DNA of 64,000 nucleotides from Salipiger bermudensis HTCC2601 (lineage in GTDB: Bacteria > Pseudomonadota > Alphaproteobacteria > Rhodobacterales > Rhodobacteraceae). Where the stretch lies: NCBI RefSeq assembly GCF_000153725.1, contig NZ_DS022276.1, positions 1,397,386 through 1,461,385 on the forward strand, given 5' to 3'. The translations under genes were made by a program, and so were the position numbers. Shown here piece after piece: positions 1-8,502 of this stretch. The notes beneath the pieces were generated by a model. It did no database searches and was not told the origin of the DNA. It saw nothing but the letters and a program-made list of their open reading frames with translations. Position 1 is the first letter of the stretch. Each line of letters opens with the position of its first letter.

Positions 1-1352
1 TCGACATCGTCGGCGATCTGGCTGTCCTGCGTGCGCAGCTCCTCGATGCGCTTCACCCCGTGCATGACGGTGGTGTGGTCGCGCCCGCCAAAGCGGCGGC
101 CAATCTCGGGCAGCGACCGGGCGGTGAGCTGCTTGCACAGGTACATCGCCACTTGGCGCGGCCGCGCAAAGTTGCGCACCCGCTTGGGACCGATGAGGTC
201 GCTGAGGCGGATGTGGTAATGCTCGGCCACCTTGCGCTGGATTTCCTCGATCGAGATCTTGCGATCCGAGGCACGCAGCACGTCGGCGAGGCAATCCTGC
301 GTCAGCTCCATGGTGATCGGCTGGCCGACCAGCGAGGCGAAGGCGAAGAGCCGGGTCAGGGCGCCCTCGAGCACGCGCACGTTGGTCGAGATGCGGTGGG
401 CGAGGAATTCCAGGATGCCGTCATCGAGTTGCAGCGCGGGATACTGCTCACGATAGTTCTGAACCTTGGATTGCAGGATGCCGAGACGCAGTTCGTAGTC
501 GGTGGGATGCAGATCGACCACGAGACCGGACTGGAGCCGCGAGCGGATGCGGTTCTCGAGGTCCTTGATCTCATCCGGGGCGCGGTCGGCCGAGATGATG
601 ATCTGCTTGTTCTGGTCAACCAGCGCGTTGAACGTGTGGAAGAACTCTTCCTGCGTGGAATCCTTGCCGGCGATGAACTGGACATCGTCCACCATCAGCA
701 CGTCGACCGAGCGGAACAGCTCCTTGAAATCCATCATCCGGCGCTCGCGCAGGGCCTGCACGAAGCGGTACATGAACTGCTCTGCGGAGAGGTAGAGCAC
801 GTTCAGGTCGGGCCGGTTGTTGCGCAGGTCCCAGGCGATGGCGTGCATCAGGTGGGTCTTACCAAGGCCCACACCACCGTAAAGGAACAGCGGGTTGAAG
901 GTCACCTGGCCACCCTCGGCCACGCGCTTGGCCGCGGCATGGGCCAGCTCGTTGGGCTTGCCGACGACGAAGCTGTCGAAGGTGAAGCGGCCGTCGAGCG
1001 GCGCGCCGGGCAGCAGGTCGCTGTTGGCGGGCGCCGCGGCGGCCGGGGCCGGCTGCGCCTGCGCCGCCGGGCGCGGCTGCTGCTGGGCCGGGGCGGGCCG
1101 GGTGTCGGCATTGGCGACCTGAAACTTCAGCCGGCGCACGTCGGTGTCCATCCCCGACAGCTTGGCAAGAAGAATGTCCCCGAAGTTCTGCGACACGTAG
1201 GTGCCAATGAAGTTGGTCGGCACGTTGAACACGGCCACACCACCCGGCTCCACGCCGTGGAATTCCATGGGTTCGATCCAGGTCTTGTAGTTGTTTTCCC
1301 CGATCGTACTGCTCAGCTGGCTCTGCAATGCGCCCCACTGGTCTTTTGTCAT
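1..1352 (-). CDS. dnaA: Chromosomal replication initiator DnaA (3' end cut by window edge)
   Basis: DnaA is the AAA+ initiator that binds DnaA boxes and opens oriC. The 450 visible codons run from ATG at 1352 to the window edge. Domain I occupies about residues 1-80. A flexible linker rich in Ala, Pro and Gln follows (about 84-110). The AAA+ core carries a Walker A motif GGVGLGKTH near 159-167 and a Walker B motif VLMVDDVQF near 218-226. The C-terminal helix-turn-helix includes the DHTTVMHG signature near residue 425. Only the last residues and the stop are missing. A GGAG sequence lies upstream of the ATG. The gene is separated from upstream rpsT by a strong terminator and a 519-bp spacer, so it probably has its own promoter. 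It lies about 47 kb from the candidate oriC. Confidence 0.97.
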   Translation of the reverse strand, partial: MTKDQWGALQSQLSSTIGENNYKTWIEPMEFHGVEPGGVAVFNVPTNFIGTYVSQNFGDILLAKLSGMDTDVRRLKFQVANADTRPAPAQQQPRPAAQAQPAPAAAAPANSDLLPGAPLDGRFTFDSFVVGKPNELAHAAAKRVAEGGQVTFNPLFLYGGVGLGKTHLMHAIAWDLRNNRPDLNVLYLSAEQFMYRFVQALRERRMMDFKELFRSVDVLMVDDVQFIAGKDSTQEEFFHTFNALVDQNKQIIISADRAPDEIKDLENRIRSRLQSGLVVDLHPTDYELRLGILQSKVQNYREQYPALQLDDGILEFLAHRISTNVRVLEGALTRLFAFASLVGQPITMELTQDCLADVLRASDRKISIEEIQRKVAEHYHIRLSDLIGPKRVRNFARPRQVAMYLCKQLTARSLPEIGRRFGGRDHTTVMHGVKRIEELRTQDSQIADDV

Positions 1353-1756
1353 TTGTCCCCGCTCCGAAAGCCTGACTGCCATTCATCCATCTCGTCATCT
1401 CGGGCGATCTGAGTGAGCCGCCCGGCGGACACATGTCATGCGGGAACAGGTCTCTGCCCCATGCCATGACGACATGGGCTGGAATGATACGCATTCCGGA
1501 CGGACAACACCTCACCGCGCCCTTGGCATCCCAACCAAGGACTGATCAAAGTGAGCGCTGTCCGCGCATTTGTATACCTCGGACTGGCAGGGCAAACGCC
1601 CTGTTCTGGCGGCTGGTGCAGCAGACCGCCAAAGCGCAGTGCATACGTCCCAAAAAACACGGGCGTTGCGCTGCTTGCCTGTCCCCCCAAAGCAATGTGA
1701 CTCGCTCGGTGAAATTAGCAATTTGGCGGGAAGCCCGGCAACCGAACTTAAATGTT

Positions 1757-1783
1757 GACTCAGAGGAATCCGAAAAAAGAATC
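1757..1783. promoter_or_regulatory. Cluster of three GANTC (CcrM-type) sites upstream of dnaA
   Basis: GACTC at 1757-1761, GAATC at 1766-1770 and GAATC at 1779-1783 lie within 27 bp, with a fourth site (GACTC) at 1699-1703. GANTC is the target of the cell-cycle methyltransferase CcrM in alphaproteobacteria, and methylation state of the dnaA promoter is known to affect dnaA expression in Caulobacter. The sites are seen directly; a regulatory role here is inferred from position. Confidence 0.45.
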
Positions 1784-1813
1784 TCCGATTTCAACGGATA
1801 GTATCTGGGTGAA

Positions 1814-1844
1814 AAAAAGGCACCACAGATTGTGGTGCCTTTTT
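1814..1844. terminator. rpsT terminator, bidirectional by sequence
   Basis: A perfect 14-bp stem (1814-1827 pairs with 1831-1844) closes a 3-nt GAT loop. It has an A-run on the left and a T-run on the right, so it can act on either strand. It lies 27 bp past the rpsT stop and insulates dnaA from rpsT transcription. Confidence 0.9.
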
Positions 1845-1871
1845 ATTCGTCTACAAATCCGGTGTGGCTTT

Positions 1872-2135
1872 TCAGCCCAGCGCTTTCACCCGCGATGCAA
1901 GGCGCGACATCTTCCGCGATGCGGTGTTCTTGTGGAACACGCCCTTGGTCACACCGCGCATCAGCTCGGGCTGTGCGGCCAGAAGAGCGGCCTTCGCGGC
2001 GTCTTGATCGCCCGAGGCGATCGCCTCTTCGACCTTGCGCAGGTAGGTGCGGATGCGCGAGCGGCGCGCCTTGTTGATTGCAAAACGCTTTTCGTTCTGA
2101 CGGGCGCGCTTCTTCGCCTGGGGGGAGTTTGCCAT
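1872..2135 (-). CDS. rpsT: 30S ribosomal protein S20
   Basis: S20 binds 16S rRNA in the body of the small subunit. The 87-residue product begins [17 protein letters not shown], the typical S20 N-terminus, and is Lys/Arg/Ala-rich and helical throughout, with the usual family length. An in-frame ATG exists at 2177, but the ATG at 2135 is preferred: it has an AGAGGA Shine-Dalgarno about 9 nt upstream and gives the canonical N-terminus. It is a single-gene unit ending in the terminator at 1814-1844. An rpsT-dnaA neighbourhood is common in Rhodobacteraceae. Confidence 0.97.
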   Translation of the reverse strand: MANSPQAKKRARQNEKRFAINKARRSRIRTYLRKVEEAIASGDQDAAKAALLAAQPELMRGVTKGVFHKNTASRKMSRLASRVKALG

Positions 2136-2406
2136 GATGATCAGTCCTCTGTCTTCTGCCCCTCGCATGGGGGTCAACGGTATCCGGGTCGCGCAATGGC
2201 ACTCTGACCCGGACAGGTGTCGCCGGACCGATTCTTGCCTGAGCGGGCATCACGCGCATGTAGCCGCGGCGCATATACCAAAACTTCGGTCTTGCAAACC
2301 CCTATGCGGGTCAAGACGGACCCGAAGGTCGCAGAATCGGCCCTGAGCCCCTATATTCGGGGTCCTGCCACCGCAGGACCGTTCATTCTGAAAGGAGGAA
2401 TCAGAG

Positions 2407-2589
2407 ATGAATGCGATGCAAATTTCGGAGTATGCACAATCGCTCTACCGCGCCCACGGTGACCGGGCAGAGGCCGAGGCGGCCCAGAAGGCCCGCACCT
2501 GCGAGGAGAGCGGCAACACGGCTCAGGCCGAGGACTGGCGCGCCATCCAGGCCGCGATCCGCAGCCGTCGTGGCGCACTTCAGGGCTGA
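2407..2589 (+). CDS. Small uncharacterised protein (60 aa)
   Basis: I do not recognise a family with a known function. The predicted product is 60 residues, mostly helical, with an Ala/Glu/Arg-rich middle and one Cys, and has no signal peptide or membrane segment. It is very likely a real gene: a strong AAAGGAGG Shine-Dalgarno sits about 8 nt before the ATG, and a dedicated terminator follows at 2613-2638, making a free-standing monocistronic unit. The 271-bp spacer upstream, shared with divergent rpsT, must hold its promoter. It may be a small cytosolic or nucleic-acid-associated protein, but nothing in the sequence decides this. Confidence 0.75.
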   Translation: MNAMQISEYAQSLYRAHGDRAEAEAAQKARTCEESGNTAQAEDWRAIQAAIRSRRGALQG

Positions 2590-2612
2590 CGCCGCACCGA
2601 GGCCGAAACGCG

Positions 2613-2638
2613 AACGGCCCGCCGAGGGGCGGGCCGTT
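2613..2638. terminator. Terminator after the 60-aa gene
   Basis: A perfect 11-bp GC-rich stem (2613-2623 with 2628-2638) closes a GAGG loop and is followed by TTTTCTTG. It lies between the convergent 60-aa gene and the enoyl-CoA hydratase gene and probably serves the former. Confidence 0.85.
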
Positions 2639-2659
2639 TTCTTGTTCTGAAGCTTGGGC

Positions 2660-3436
2660 TCAGCGGTCGCGGAACTGCGCGGTGCGCTTTTCCTGGAAGG
2701 CCGCCATGCCCTCTTTCTGATCCTCGGTCGCGAACAGCGAGTGGAACAGCCGGCGCTCGAACAGCAGCCCCTCGGTGAGCGTGGTCTCGTAGGACCGGTT
2801 CACCGCCTGCTTGGCCGCGATGCTGGCCAGCATGGACTTCTCGGCGATCTTCTCGGCCGCTTTCTTGGTCTCGTCCATCAGCTGCTTGGCCGGCACGATA
2901 CGGCTCACCAGCCCGGCGCGCTCGGCCTCTTCGGCATCCATGAAGCGACCGGTGAGGTGCATGTCCATGGACTTGGACTTGCCGACATAGCGCGTCAGGC
3001 GCTGCGTGCCGCCGATCCCGGCGATGACCCCGAGATTGATCTCGGGCTGGCCGAACTTGGCGTTTTCGGCTGCAATGATGAAGTCGCACATCATCGCCAA
3101 TTCGCAACCGCCGCCCAGCGCGTAGCCCGCCACCGCGGCGATGATCGGCTTGCGCACCCGGGTCACGGCCTCGGTCGCCGGCTCGAAGAAATCTCCGAGA
3201 TACATGTCGACAAAGCTCTTCTCGGACATCTCCTTGATGTCCGCCCCGGCCGCAAAGGCCTTGGCCGAGCCGGTCACGATGATGCAGCGTACCTTGTCAT
3301 TGGAATCCAGCTCGCCCAGCGCCTGCGCCAGCTCCTGCAGCAGGTGGCTGTTGAGGGCGTTGAGGGCATCCGGGCGATTGAGTGTGATCGTTGCGACGTG
3401 GTCATCTATTTCGACGATGATCGTCTCATAGGCCAT
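2660..3436 (-). CDS. Enoyl-CoA hydratase (crotonase family)
   Basis: The 258-residue product is a complete crotonase-fold protein of normal length. It should hydrate trans-2-enoyl-CoA to 3-hydroxyacyl-CoA in beta-oxidation. The acyl-CoA oxyanion-hole segments are visible as [11 protein letters not shown] (about 61-71) and [15 protein letters not shown] (about 103-117). The catalytic Glu positions lie in GGGCE and QPEINLG. The ATG at 3436 has GGAG about 10 nt upstream and gives the usual N-terminus with its [13 protein letters not shown] stretch. It follows mutM on the same strand after 64 bp and may be co-transcribed with it. Exact chain-length preference cannot be read from sequence. Confidence 0.92.
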   Translation of the reverse strand: MAYETIIVEIDDHVATITLNRPDALNALNSHLLQELAQALGELDSNDKVRCIIVTGSAKAFAAGADIKEMSEKSFVDMYLGDFFEPATEAVTRVRKPIIAAVAGYALGGGCELAMMCDFIIAAENAKFGQPEINLGVIAGIGGTQRLTRYVGKSKSMDMHLTGRFMDAEEAERAGLVSRIVPAKQLMDETKKAAEKIAEKSMLASIAAKQAVNRSYETTLTEGLLFERRLFHSLFATEDQKEGMAAFQEKRTAQFRDR

Positions 3437-3500
3437 GACTTCGGGCTCCCGTCCGTTAGCGTCAGACGGCAGCCTTACCAGCTTGGCCCTCGCAATCAAG

Positions 3501-4352
3501 TTATCTTTGGCACCGCGGGCAGTAGAACGAGGACCGCCCTGATTGAACCATCCGGTGTACCGTAGCGCCGCAATCGGGGGTCCGGCACGGCTGCCCCTCG
3601 CGCCCGTAGACATCGAAGCTGTGCTGAAAATATCCAAGCTCCCCATCGGCTTGGCGGAAGTCCCGCAGGCTCGATCCGCCTGCCGCAATGGCCTCTTCCA
3701 GCACCTCTCGGATCACCGGCACCAACGAGGCGATGCGTTTCTCGGAAATCCGTCTGACGCGACGTCCCGGATGAATTCCGCAGCGATAGAGCGCTTCGCA
3801 GACGTAGATATTGCCGAGGCCCGCGACGATTTTCTGGTCGAGCAGAGCCGACTTGATCGGCATGTTGCGCCCCGCCAGCGCCGCCACCAGGTGGGATTCG
3901 CTGAACGCGTTGCCAAGCGGTTCCGGCCCCAGCGCCGCGAGGAGCGGGTGGGCTTCGGCCGTGGCGGTTTGCATCAGATCCATCGCCCCGAACCGACGCG
4001 GATCGTTGAAGGTGACGCGGGCGCCATCCGCCATGTCGAGCACCACGTGATCGTGCTTTTCCGGCGCCGGATGGTCGTGCACGAAGCGCCCCAGAGCGTC
4101 GCCCGAAACCAGCATCCGGCCGGTCATGCCAAGGTGGATCAGCAGCGTCTCGCCGCTGTCGAGATCGCCGAGGATGTACTTCGACCGCCGCCGCAGCTGG
4201 AGGATCCGTGCCCCGGTCAGCCGCTCGGCCATGCGCTCGGGGAACGGCCAGCGCAGATCGGGCCGGTTGACCTGCGCCTGGGCGATGCGGTTGCCCTCCA
4301 TCACGGGGGCGAGGCCGCGGCGCACGGTTTCCACCTCTGGCAATTCGGGCAT
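3501..4352 (-). CDS. mutM: Formamidopyrimidine-DNA glycosylase
   Basis: MutM (Fpg) removes 8-oxoguanine and ring-opened purines and cleaves the abasic site. The 283-residue protein starts MPELPEVET, so after Met removal it has the catalytic N-terminal Pro and the essential Glu. It ends in the C4 zinc finger CX4C...CX2C typical of the family (last about 30 residues, ending CPRCQR). Length is normal. It is divergent from ubiE with a 94-bp spacer and precedes the enoyl-CoA hydratase gene on the same strand. Confidence 0.97.
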   Translation of the reverse strand: MPELPEVETVRRGLAPVMEGNRIAQAQVNRPDLRWPFPERMAERLTGARILQLRRRSKYILGDLDSGETLLIHLGMTGRMLVSGDALGRFVHDHPAPEKHDHVVLDMADGARVTFNDPRRFGAMDLMQTATAEAHPLLAALGPEPLGNAFSESHLVAALAGRNMPIKSALLDQKIVAGLGNIYVCEALYRCGIHPGRRVRRISEKRIASLVPVIREVLEEAIAAGGSSLRDFRQADGELGYFQHSFDVYGREGQPCRTPDCGATVHRMVQSGRSSFYCPRCQR

Positions 4353-4446
4353 GTTCTCTCCGGGTCACAGCGTCTTGTCGAAGGGCCGCATTGCAGCGCG
4401 CCCCCCGCGCCCTATAAGGAGATGCAGCAGCAAAACGGCAAGACCC

Positions 4447-5199
4447 ATGACCGACGACACCCAGAAAACCACGCATTTCGGCTTCACCGACATCCCCGAG
4501 ACCGAGAAGGCCGGTCGCGTGCAGGGCGTCTTCAACTCGGTGGCGTCGAAATACGACGTGATGAACGATGCCATGTCGCTTGGCATCCATCGGGTCTGGA
4601 AGGACGCGATGATGGACTGGCTGGCCCCGCGCCCCGGGCAGCGCCTGCTCGACGTGGCCGGTGGCACCGGCGACATCTCGTTCCGCTTCCTCAAGCGCGC
4701 CGGTCATGGCCACGCCACCGTGCTCGACCTGACCGAGCCAATGCTGGTTGAGGGCCGCAAGCGCGCCGATGCCGCGGCGATGGCTGAACAGCTCGACTGG
4801 GTGGTGGGCGACGCCATGGCGCTGCCCTTCCCCGACAGCACGTTCGATGTCTACACGATCTCCTTCGGCATCCGGAACGTCACCCGCCCGCAGGAGGCTC
4901 TGAACGAGGCGTTCCGCGTGCTCAAGCCCGGCGGCCGGCTCATGGTGCTCGAGTTCAGCCAGATCCCCAACGACATGATGCAGAAGGCCTACGATCTTTA
5001 TTCCTTCAACATCATCCCGCGCATGGGCCAGATGATCGCCGGCGATCGCGACAGCTATCAATATCTTGTGGAATCGATCCGCAAGTTCCCCGACCAGGAG
5101 ACCTTCCTCGGCATGCTGCGCGCCGCCGGGTTCGGCAACGCCAAGTACCGCAACCTGAGCATGGGCATTGCCTGCCTGCATTCCGGCTGGAAGATCTGA
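4447..5199 (+). CDS. ubiE: Ubiquinone/menaquinone C-methyltransferase UbiE
   Basis: UbiE is a class I SAM-dependent methyltransferase that C-methylates the ubiquinone ring. The 250-residue product has the SAM-binding motif [12 protein letters not shown] at about 67-77, plus the family blocks FGIRNVTRP and [14 protein letters not shown]. The ATG at 4447 gives [13 protein letters not shown], the standard N-terminus; the open frame extends further upstream but overlaps divergent mutM. ubiB follows after 3 nt, so the two form a ubiquinone operon. Confidence 0.96.
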   Translation: MTDDTQKTTHFGFTDIPETEKAGRVQGVFNSVASKYDVMNDAMSLGIHRVWKDAMMDWLAPRPGQRLLDVAGGTGDISFRFLKRAGHGHATVLDLTEPMLVEGRKRADAAAMAEQLDWVVGDAMALPFPDSTFDVYTISFGIRNVTRPQEALNEAFRVLKPGGRLMVLEFSQIPNDMMQKAYDLYSFNIIPRMGQMIAGDRDSYQYLVESIRKFPDQETFLGMLRAAGFGNAKYRNLSMGIACLHSGWKI

Positions 5200-5202
5200 G
5201 CC

Positions 5203-6735
5203 ATGCGCGGACCGCACAATATCTGGCGCCTGATCCGCACCGGCGCCACCTTCGAGCGCACCGGCGCCATGGGCGTTGTGCTCGACGCGTTCGACGCGCC
5301 GAAAGTGGTGCGCATCGCCTTCCGCACGCTGGTCTGGCCGTTCAAATGGACCGGCATCGAGGGCGATCCGTCGATGCCGCCCGCGCCCCGCGCGCTGAGC
5401 GCGCTCGGACCCGCCTATATCAAGTTTGGCCAGATTCTCTCGACCCGACCGGACGTGGTCGGTCAGGATCTCGCCAACCAGCTGCGGGTGCTGCAGGACA
5501 AGCTCCCCCCCTTTGGCATCGAACAGGCCGAGCGCCAGATCGAGGCCGAGCTTGGCGTGCCGGTCTCGGAGATCTTCAGCGAGTTCAGCGCGCCCGTCGC
5601 GGCGGCCTCGATCGCGCAGGTCCACAAGGCGCGCCGTGCCGATACGGGCGAGACCGTTGCAGTGAAAGTGCTGCGTCCGGGCATCGAGCGCGCCTTCCGC
5701 ACCGATATCGATGCGTTCTACTTCGCCGCGGACATGATCGAGACGCTGGCCCCGGCCGCACGCCGGCTGCGTCCGCGCGATGTCATCTCGCATTTCGAGA
5801 GCGTGGTGATGGGCGAGCTCGACCTGCGGCTCGAATCCGCTGCCGCCTCGGAATACGCCGCCAACACCGCCGACGACGATGGCTTCGAACTGCCATCGGT
5901 GGTCTGGGGGCTCTCGGGCCGGCGGGTCATGACCATGAGCTGGGCCGAGGGTGCACCGCTGGGCGACAACGCCGCGCTGGATGCCGCGGGACATGACCGC
6001 GAGCGGCTCAGCGAGCGGGTGCTGCAGCTGTTCCTGAACCATGCGCTGCGCGACGGCTTCTTCCACGCCGACATGCATCAGGGCAACCTCAAGGTCGCGC
6101 CGAACGGCAACATCATCGCCTACGATTTCGGCATCATGGGGCATATCGACGAGTATACCCGACGGGTCTATGCCGAGATCCTCTACGGCTTCATCCGGCG
6201 CGACTACAAACGCGTGGCCGAGGTGCATTTCGAGGCCGGATACGTGCCCGCCGACCGCGATGTCGACGAGTTCGCCCGGGCGCTTCGGGCCGTCGGGGAG
6301 CCGATCTTTGGCATGGACGCAACGCGGATTTCGATGGCGCGGCTGCTCTCCTACCTGTTCGAGGTGACCGAGCGGTTCGGCATGCAGACCCGGACCGAAC
6401 TGATCCTGCTGCAGCGCACCATGGTCGTGGTCGAGGGCGTCGCACGCTCGCTGAACCCGCGCATGAACATCTGGAACACCGCCAAGCCGGTGGTCGAGGA
6501 CTACATCAAGACCTCGATCGGCCCGCGCGCCGCGCTGCGCGACCTCGTGCAGACCGCCCAGGTGCTTGGCCGCTTTGGCCCGCGCCTGCCGGGGCTGGTG
6601 GAGGCCGCGCTGATCCGTCAGTCCGAGGGCGACGGCGCCGCGAAACGCAGCTCATGGCGCGTGCGGCTCGGCTGGGGCGGTGCCGGTGCGGCGCTCGGGG
6701 CGGCGCTCATGCTTGTCTGGCATACGTTCGCCTGA
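5203..6735 (+). CDS. ubiB: Ubiquinone biosynthesis protein kinase-like UbiB
   Basis: UbiB is an atypical protein-kinase-like ATPase needed for ubiquinone synthesis and lipid extraction. The 510-residue protein has the family KxGQ motif in YIKFGQILSTRPD (about residue 70) and the Ala-rich nucleotide loop AAASIAQVHKA (about 128-138). Also present are the catalytic-loop-like HADMHQGN and the DFG-like DFGIMG. A hydrophobic C-terminal segment (last about 25 residues) fits a membrane anchor. It starts 3 nt after ubiE, implying translation from one transcript. Confidence 0.95.
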   Translation: MRGPHNIWRLIRTGATFERTGAMGVVLDAFDAPKVVRIAFRTLVWPFKWTGIEGDPSMPPAPRALSALGPAYIKFGQILSTRPDVVGQDLANQLRVLQDKLPPFGIEQAERQIEAELGVPVSEIFSEFSAPVAAASIAQVHKARRADTGETVAVKVLRPGIERAFRTDIDAFYFAADMIETLAPAARRLRPRDVISHFESVVMGELDLRLESAAASEYAANTADDDGFELPSVVWGLSGRRVMTMSWAEGAPLGDNAALDAAGHDRERLSERVLQLFLNHALRDGFFHADMHQGNLKVAPNGNIIAYDFGIMGHIDEYTRRVYAEILYGFIRRDYKRVAEVHFEAGYVPADRDVDEFARALRAVGEPIFGMDATRISMARLLSYLFEVTERFGMQTRTELILLQRTMVVVEGVARSLNPRMNIWNTAKPVVEDYIKTSIGPRAALRDLVQTAQVLGRFGPRLPGLVEAALIRQSEGDGAAKRSSWRVRLGWGGAGAALGAALMLVWHTFA

Positions 6736-6771
6736 TAGATCGGCAGCCTGATCTCTTGGGGGAGGACGCTC

Positions 6772-7788
6772 ATGTCCACCGCGAAAACCGCGCTCGTGAC
6801 CGGATCTGCCGGCTTTATCGGATTTCACCTGTCGAAGCGCCTTCTCAACGAGGGCTACCGGGTCATCGGTTTCGACGCGATGAGCGACTATTACGACGTC
6901 GTTCTGAAGCAGCGCCGGCACGCGATCCTCGGCGAGCATGCAGCCTTTGAGCCGGTCATCGCGCATACCGAGGACGAGGGCCGACTGACCGAGCTCTGCG
7001 TCTCCGAGCGCCCCGAGATCATCGTTCATCTCGCGGCACAGGCTGGTGTGCGGTATTCGCTCGAGGCACCGAGGTCCTACGTTCAGTCCAACCTCGTCGG
7101 TGCGCTCGAACTGCTCGAGGCAGCCCGGGCGGCGCCGCCGAAGCACCTCCTGATGGCCTCGACCTCGTCGGTCTACGGCGCCAATACCGAGATGCCGTAT
7201 CGCGAAACGGCGAAGGCCGACCACCAGATGTCGTTCTATGCGGCGACGAAGAAGGCCAACGAGGCGATGGCGCATTCCTACGCGCATCTCTACGGGCTGC
7301 CGATCACCATGTTCCGCTTCTTCACCGTGTACGGACCTTGGGGCCGGCCTGACATGGCCCTGTTCAAATTCGTCAAGGCGATCCTCGAGGGCCGCCCGAT
7401 CGACATCTACAACCACGGCGACATGCGGCGCGATTTCACCTATATCGATGACCTGATCGAAGGTCTTGTCCGCCTGATCGGCCAGCCCCCGGTTCTGGGC
7501 GCACCGATCGAGGGCGACAGCCTGTCCCCGGTGGCACCCTGGCGGGTGCTGAACGTGGGACACGGCACGCCGGAACGGCTCGAGGATTTCGTGACCGCCA
7601 TCGAGCAGGCTCTCGGGACGCCTGCCCTGCGCAATTACATGGATATGCAGCCCGGCGACGTTCCCGCAACCTGGGCAGACAACGCGCTGCTGACCCGTTT
7701 GACCGGTACCTTGCCCCGGACCCCTCTCGCGGATGGCGTCGCGGCTTTTGTCGATTGGTACAAATCCTATTACGCCTCCGCGACCTGA
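6772..7788 (+). CDS. NAD-dependent sugar epimerase, UDP-glucuronate 4-epimerase type
   Basis: The 338-residue protein is an extended short-chain dehydrogenase. It has the nucleotide-binding GSAGFIGFHL (about 11-20) and the catalytic YxxxK in YAATKKANE (about 158-166), with Ser in MASTSSVYG. Features such as RFFTVYGPWGRPDMALFKF and NHGDMRRDFTYIDD resemble UDP-glucuronate 4-epimerases, which make UDP-galacturonate for cell-surface sugars. Substrate assignment is by resemblance only. A GGGGGAGG Shine-Dalgarno precedes the ATG. It follows ubiB by 36 bp and converges on flgD; the polysaccharide-export genes at 36-41 kb are possible functional partners. Confidence 0.85.
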   Translation: MSTAKTALVTGSAGFIGFHLSKRLLNEGYRVIGFDAMSDYYDVVLKQRRHAILGEHAAFEPVIAHTEDEGRLTELCVSERPEIIVHLAAQAGVRYSLEAPRSYVQSNLVGALELLEAARAAPPKHLLMASTSSVYGANTEMPYRETAKADHQMSFYAATKKANEAMAHSYAHLYGLPITMFRFFTVYGPWGRPDMALFKFVKAILEGRPIDIYNHGDMRRDFTYIDDLIEGLVRLIGQPPVLGAPIEGDSLSPVAPWRVLNVGHGTPERLEDFVTAIEQALGTPALRNYMDMQPGDVPATWADNALLTRLTGTLPRTPLADGVAAFVDWYKSYYASAT

Positions 7789-7817
7789 ACGCGGCCAGGG
7801 CTTTCGCGCTCTGCCCA

Positions 7818-8492
7818 TCAGCGCAGAGCAGTGACGGCCTTGGCATCGATTTCGCTGCCATCCGACAGGGTCAGCAGGGTTGCTTCACCCTCGCGGCGCA
7901 CCTCAATCACCGGATTGTAGACCTGGGCGGGTTGGCGCGCGACTGTGGTGCCGCCGGACAGGCTCTCGACCTCGAAACTGTAGATCCCAGATGCCATCGG
8001 TGTGCCGCTGTCACGAACCCCTTGCCACGCGACGACCGGTTGCGACGGATCGAGCGACAGGCGCTGCACCACGGAACCCGCAGCATCGCGCACTACAAGC
8101 CGGGCAGCATCCGCCCCGGGCTCGAACTCCGGCCGCATCACGAGAGGTGCTCCGTCAAAGCGCACCGCCGCATCCGCCAGAACATCTCGCCCGATCCAGG
8201 AGCCAAGTTGCTGCAACGTGCCTCCGGTCATGGCCTGCGCAAGATCCCCAAGAAGGTCGTTGGTCAGTACTTGCTGCTCCACCGACGAAAAGGTCGCGAG
8301 CTGGGTGGCGTAGTCCGTCGAATCAACCGGGTTGAGCGGATCCTGATTCTGCATTTGCGTGGTCAGCATCTTCAGAAACGTCTCGAAATCGCTGCTCAGA
8401 ACTGCCGCATTCTTGGTCTGTTCCTCGCCCGCCGAGCCGGTGGACTCGGCACGCCCGGTGGGGATGGCACCCGTTACCGCACTGCTTTGCAT
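7818..8492 (-). CDS. flgD: Flagellar hook-capping protein FlgD
   Basis: FlgD forms the scaffold cap on which FlgE hook subunits polymerise. The 224-residue protein has the conserved N-terminal stretch FLKMLTTQMQNQDPLNPVD (about 38-56), followed by TQLATFSSVEQQ. A beta-rich C-terminal region contains a GASG/Ig-like hook-cap fold with SGIYSFEVE. Length is normal. It is the second gene of a unit with fliK, 10 bp downstream of it, which fits because cap and ruler act together in hook assembly. Confidence 0.95.
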   Translation of the reverse strand: MQSSAVTGAIPTGRAESTGSAGEEQTKNAAVLSSDFETFLKMLTTQMQNQDPLNPVDSTDYATQLATFSSVEQQVLTNDLLGDLAQAMTGGTLQQLGSWIGRDVLADAAVRFDGAPLVMRPEFEPGADAARLVVRDAAGSVVQRLSLDPSQPVVAWQGVRDSGTPMASGIYSFEVESLSGGTTVARQPAQVYNPVIEVRREGEATLLTLSDGSEIDAKAVTALR

Positions 8493-8502
8493 GATGATCT
8501 CC

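Larger units (their letters stand above)
1353..1871. other. dnaA-rpsT spacer: no gene, probable dnaA promoter and leader
   Basis: This 519-bp stretch lies between two genes on the same strand and shows no coding region that I can support. It contains the rpsT terminator (1814-1844), a group of GANTC sites just past it, and a part richer in A and T than the flanks at about 1700-1800. That part is the natural place for the dnaA promoter. I saw no match to TTATCCACA, so it does not look like the replication origin. If transcription starts near 1750, dnaA has a leader of roughly 400 nt. Confidence 0.5.

Noticed and set aside
60-1412. Long open frame on the plus strand over dnaA
   Set aside because: It is antisense to a certain dnaA; its His/Glu/Val/Gly-rich composition is what the reverse of GC-rich codons gives.
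1353-1871. The dnaA-rpsT spacer as oriC
   Set aside because: No DnaA box was found there and its flanking genes are codirectional; the maf-rho spacer is the better candidate.
3496-6228. A 910-codon open frame on the minus strand across mutM, ubiE and ubiB
   Set aside because: It crosses three well-supported genes on both strands and resembles no family; a GC-rich shadow.
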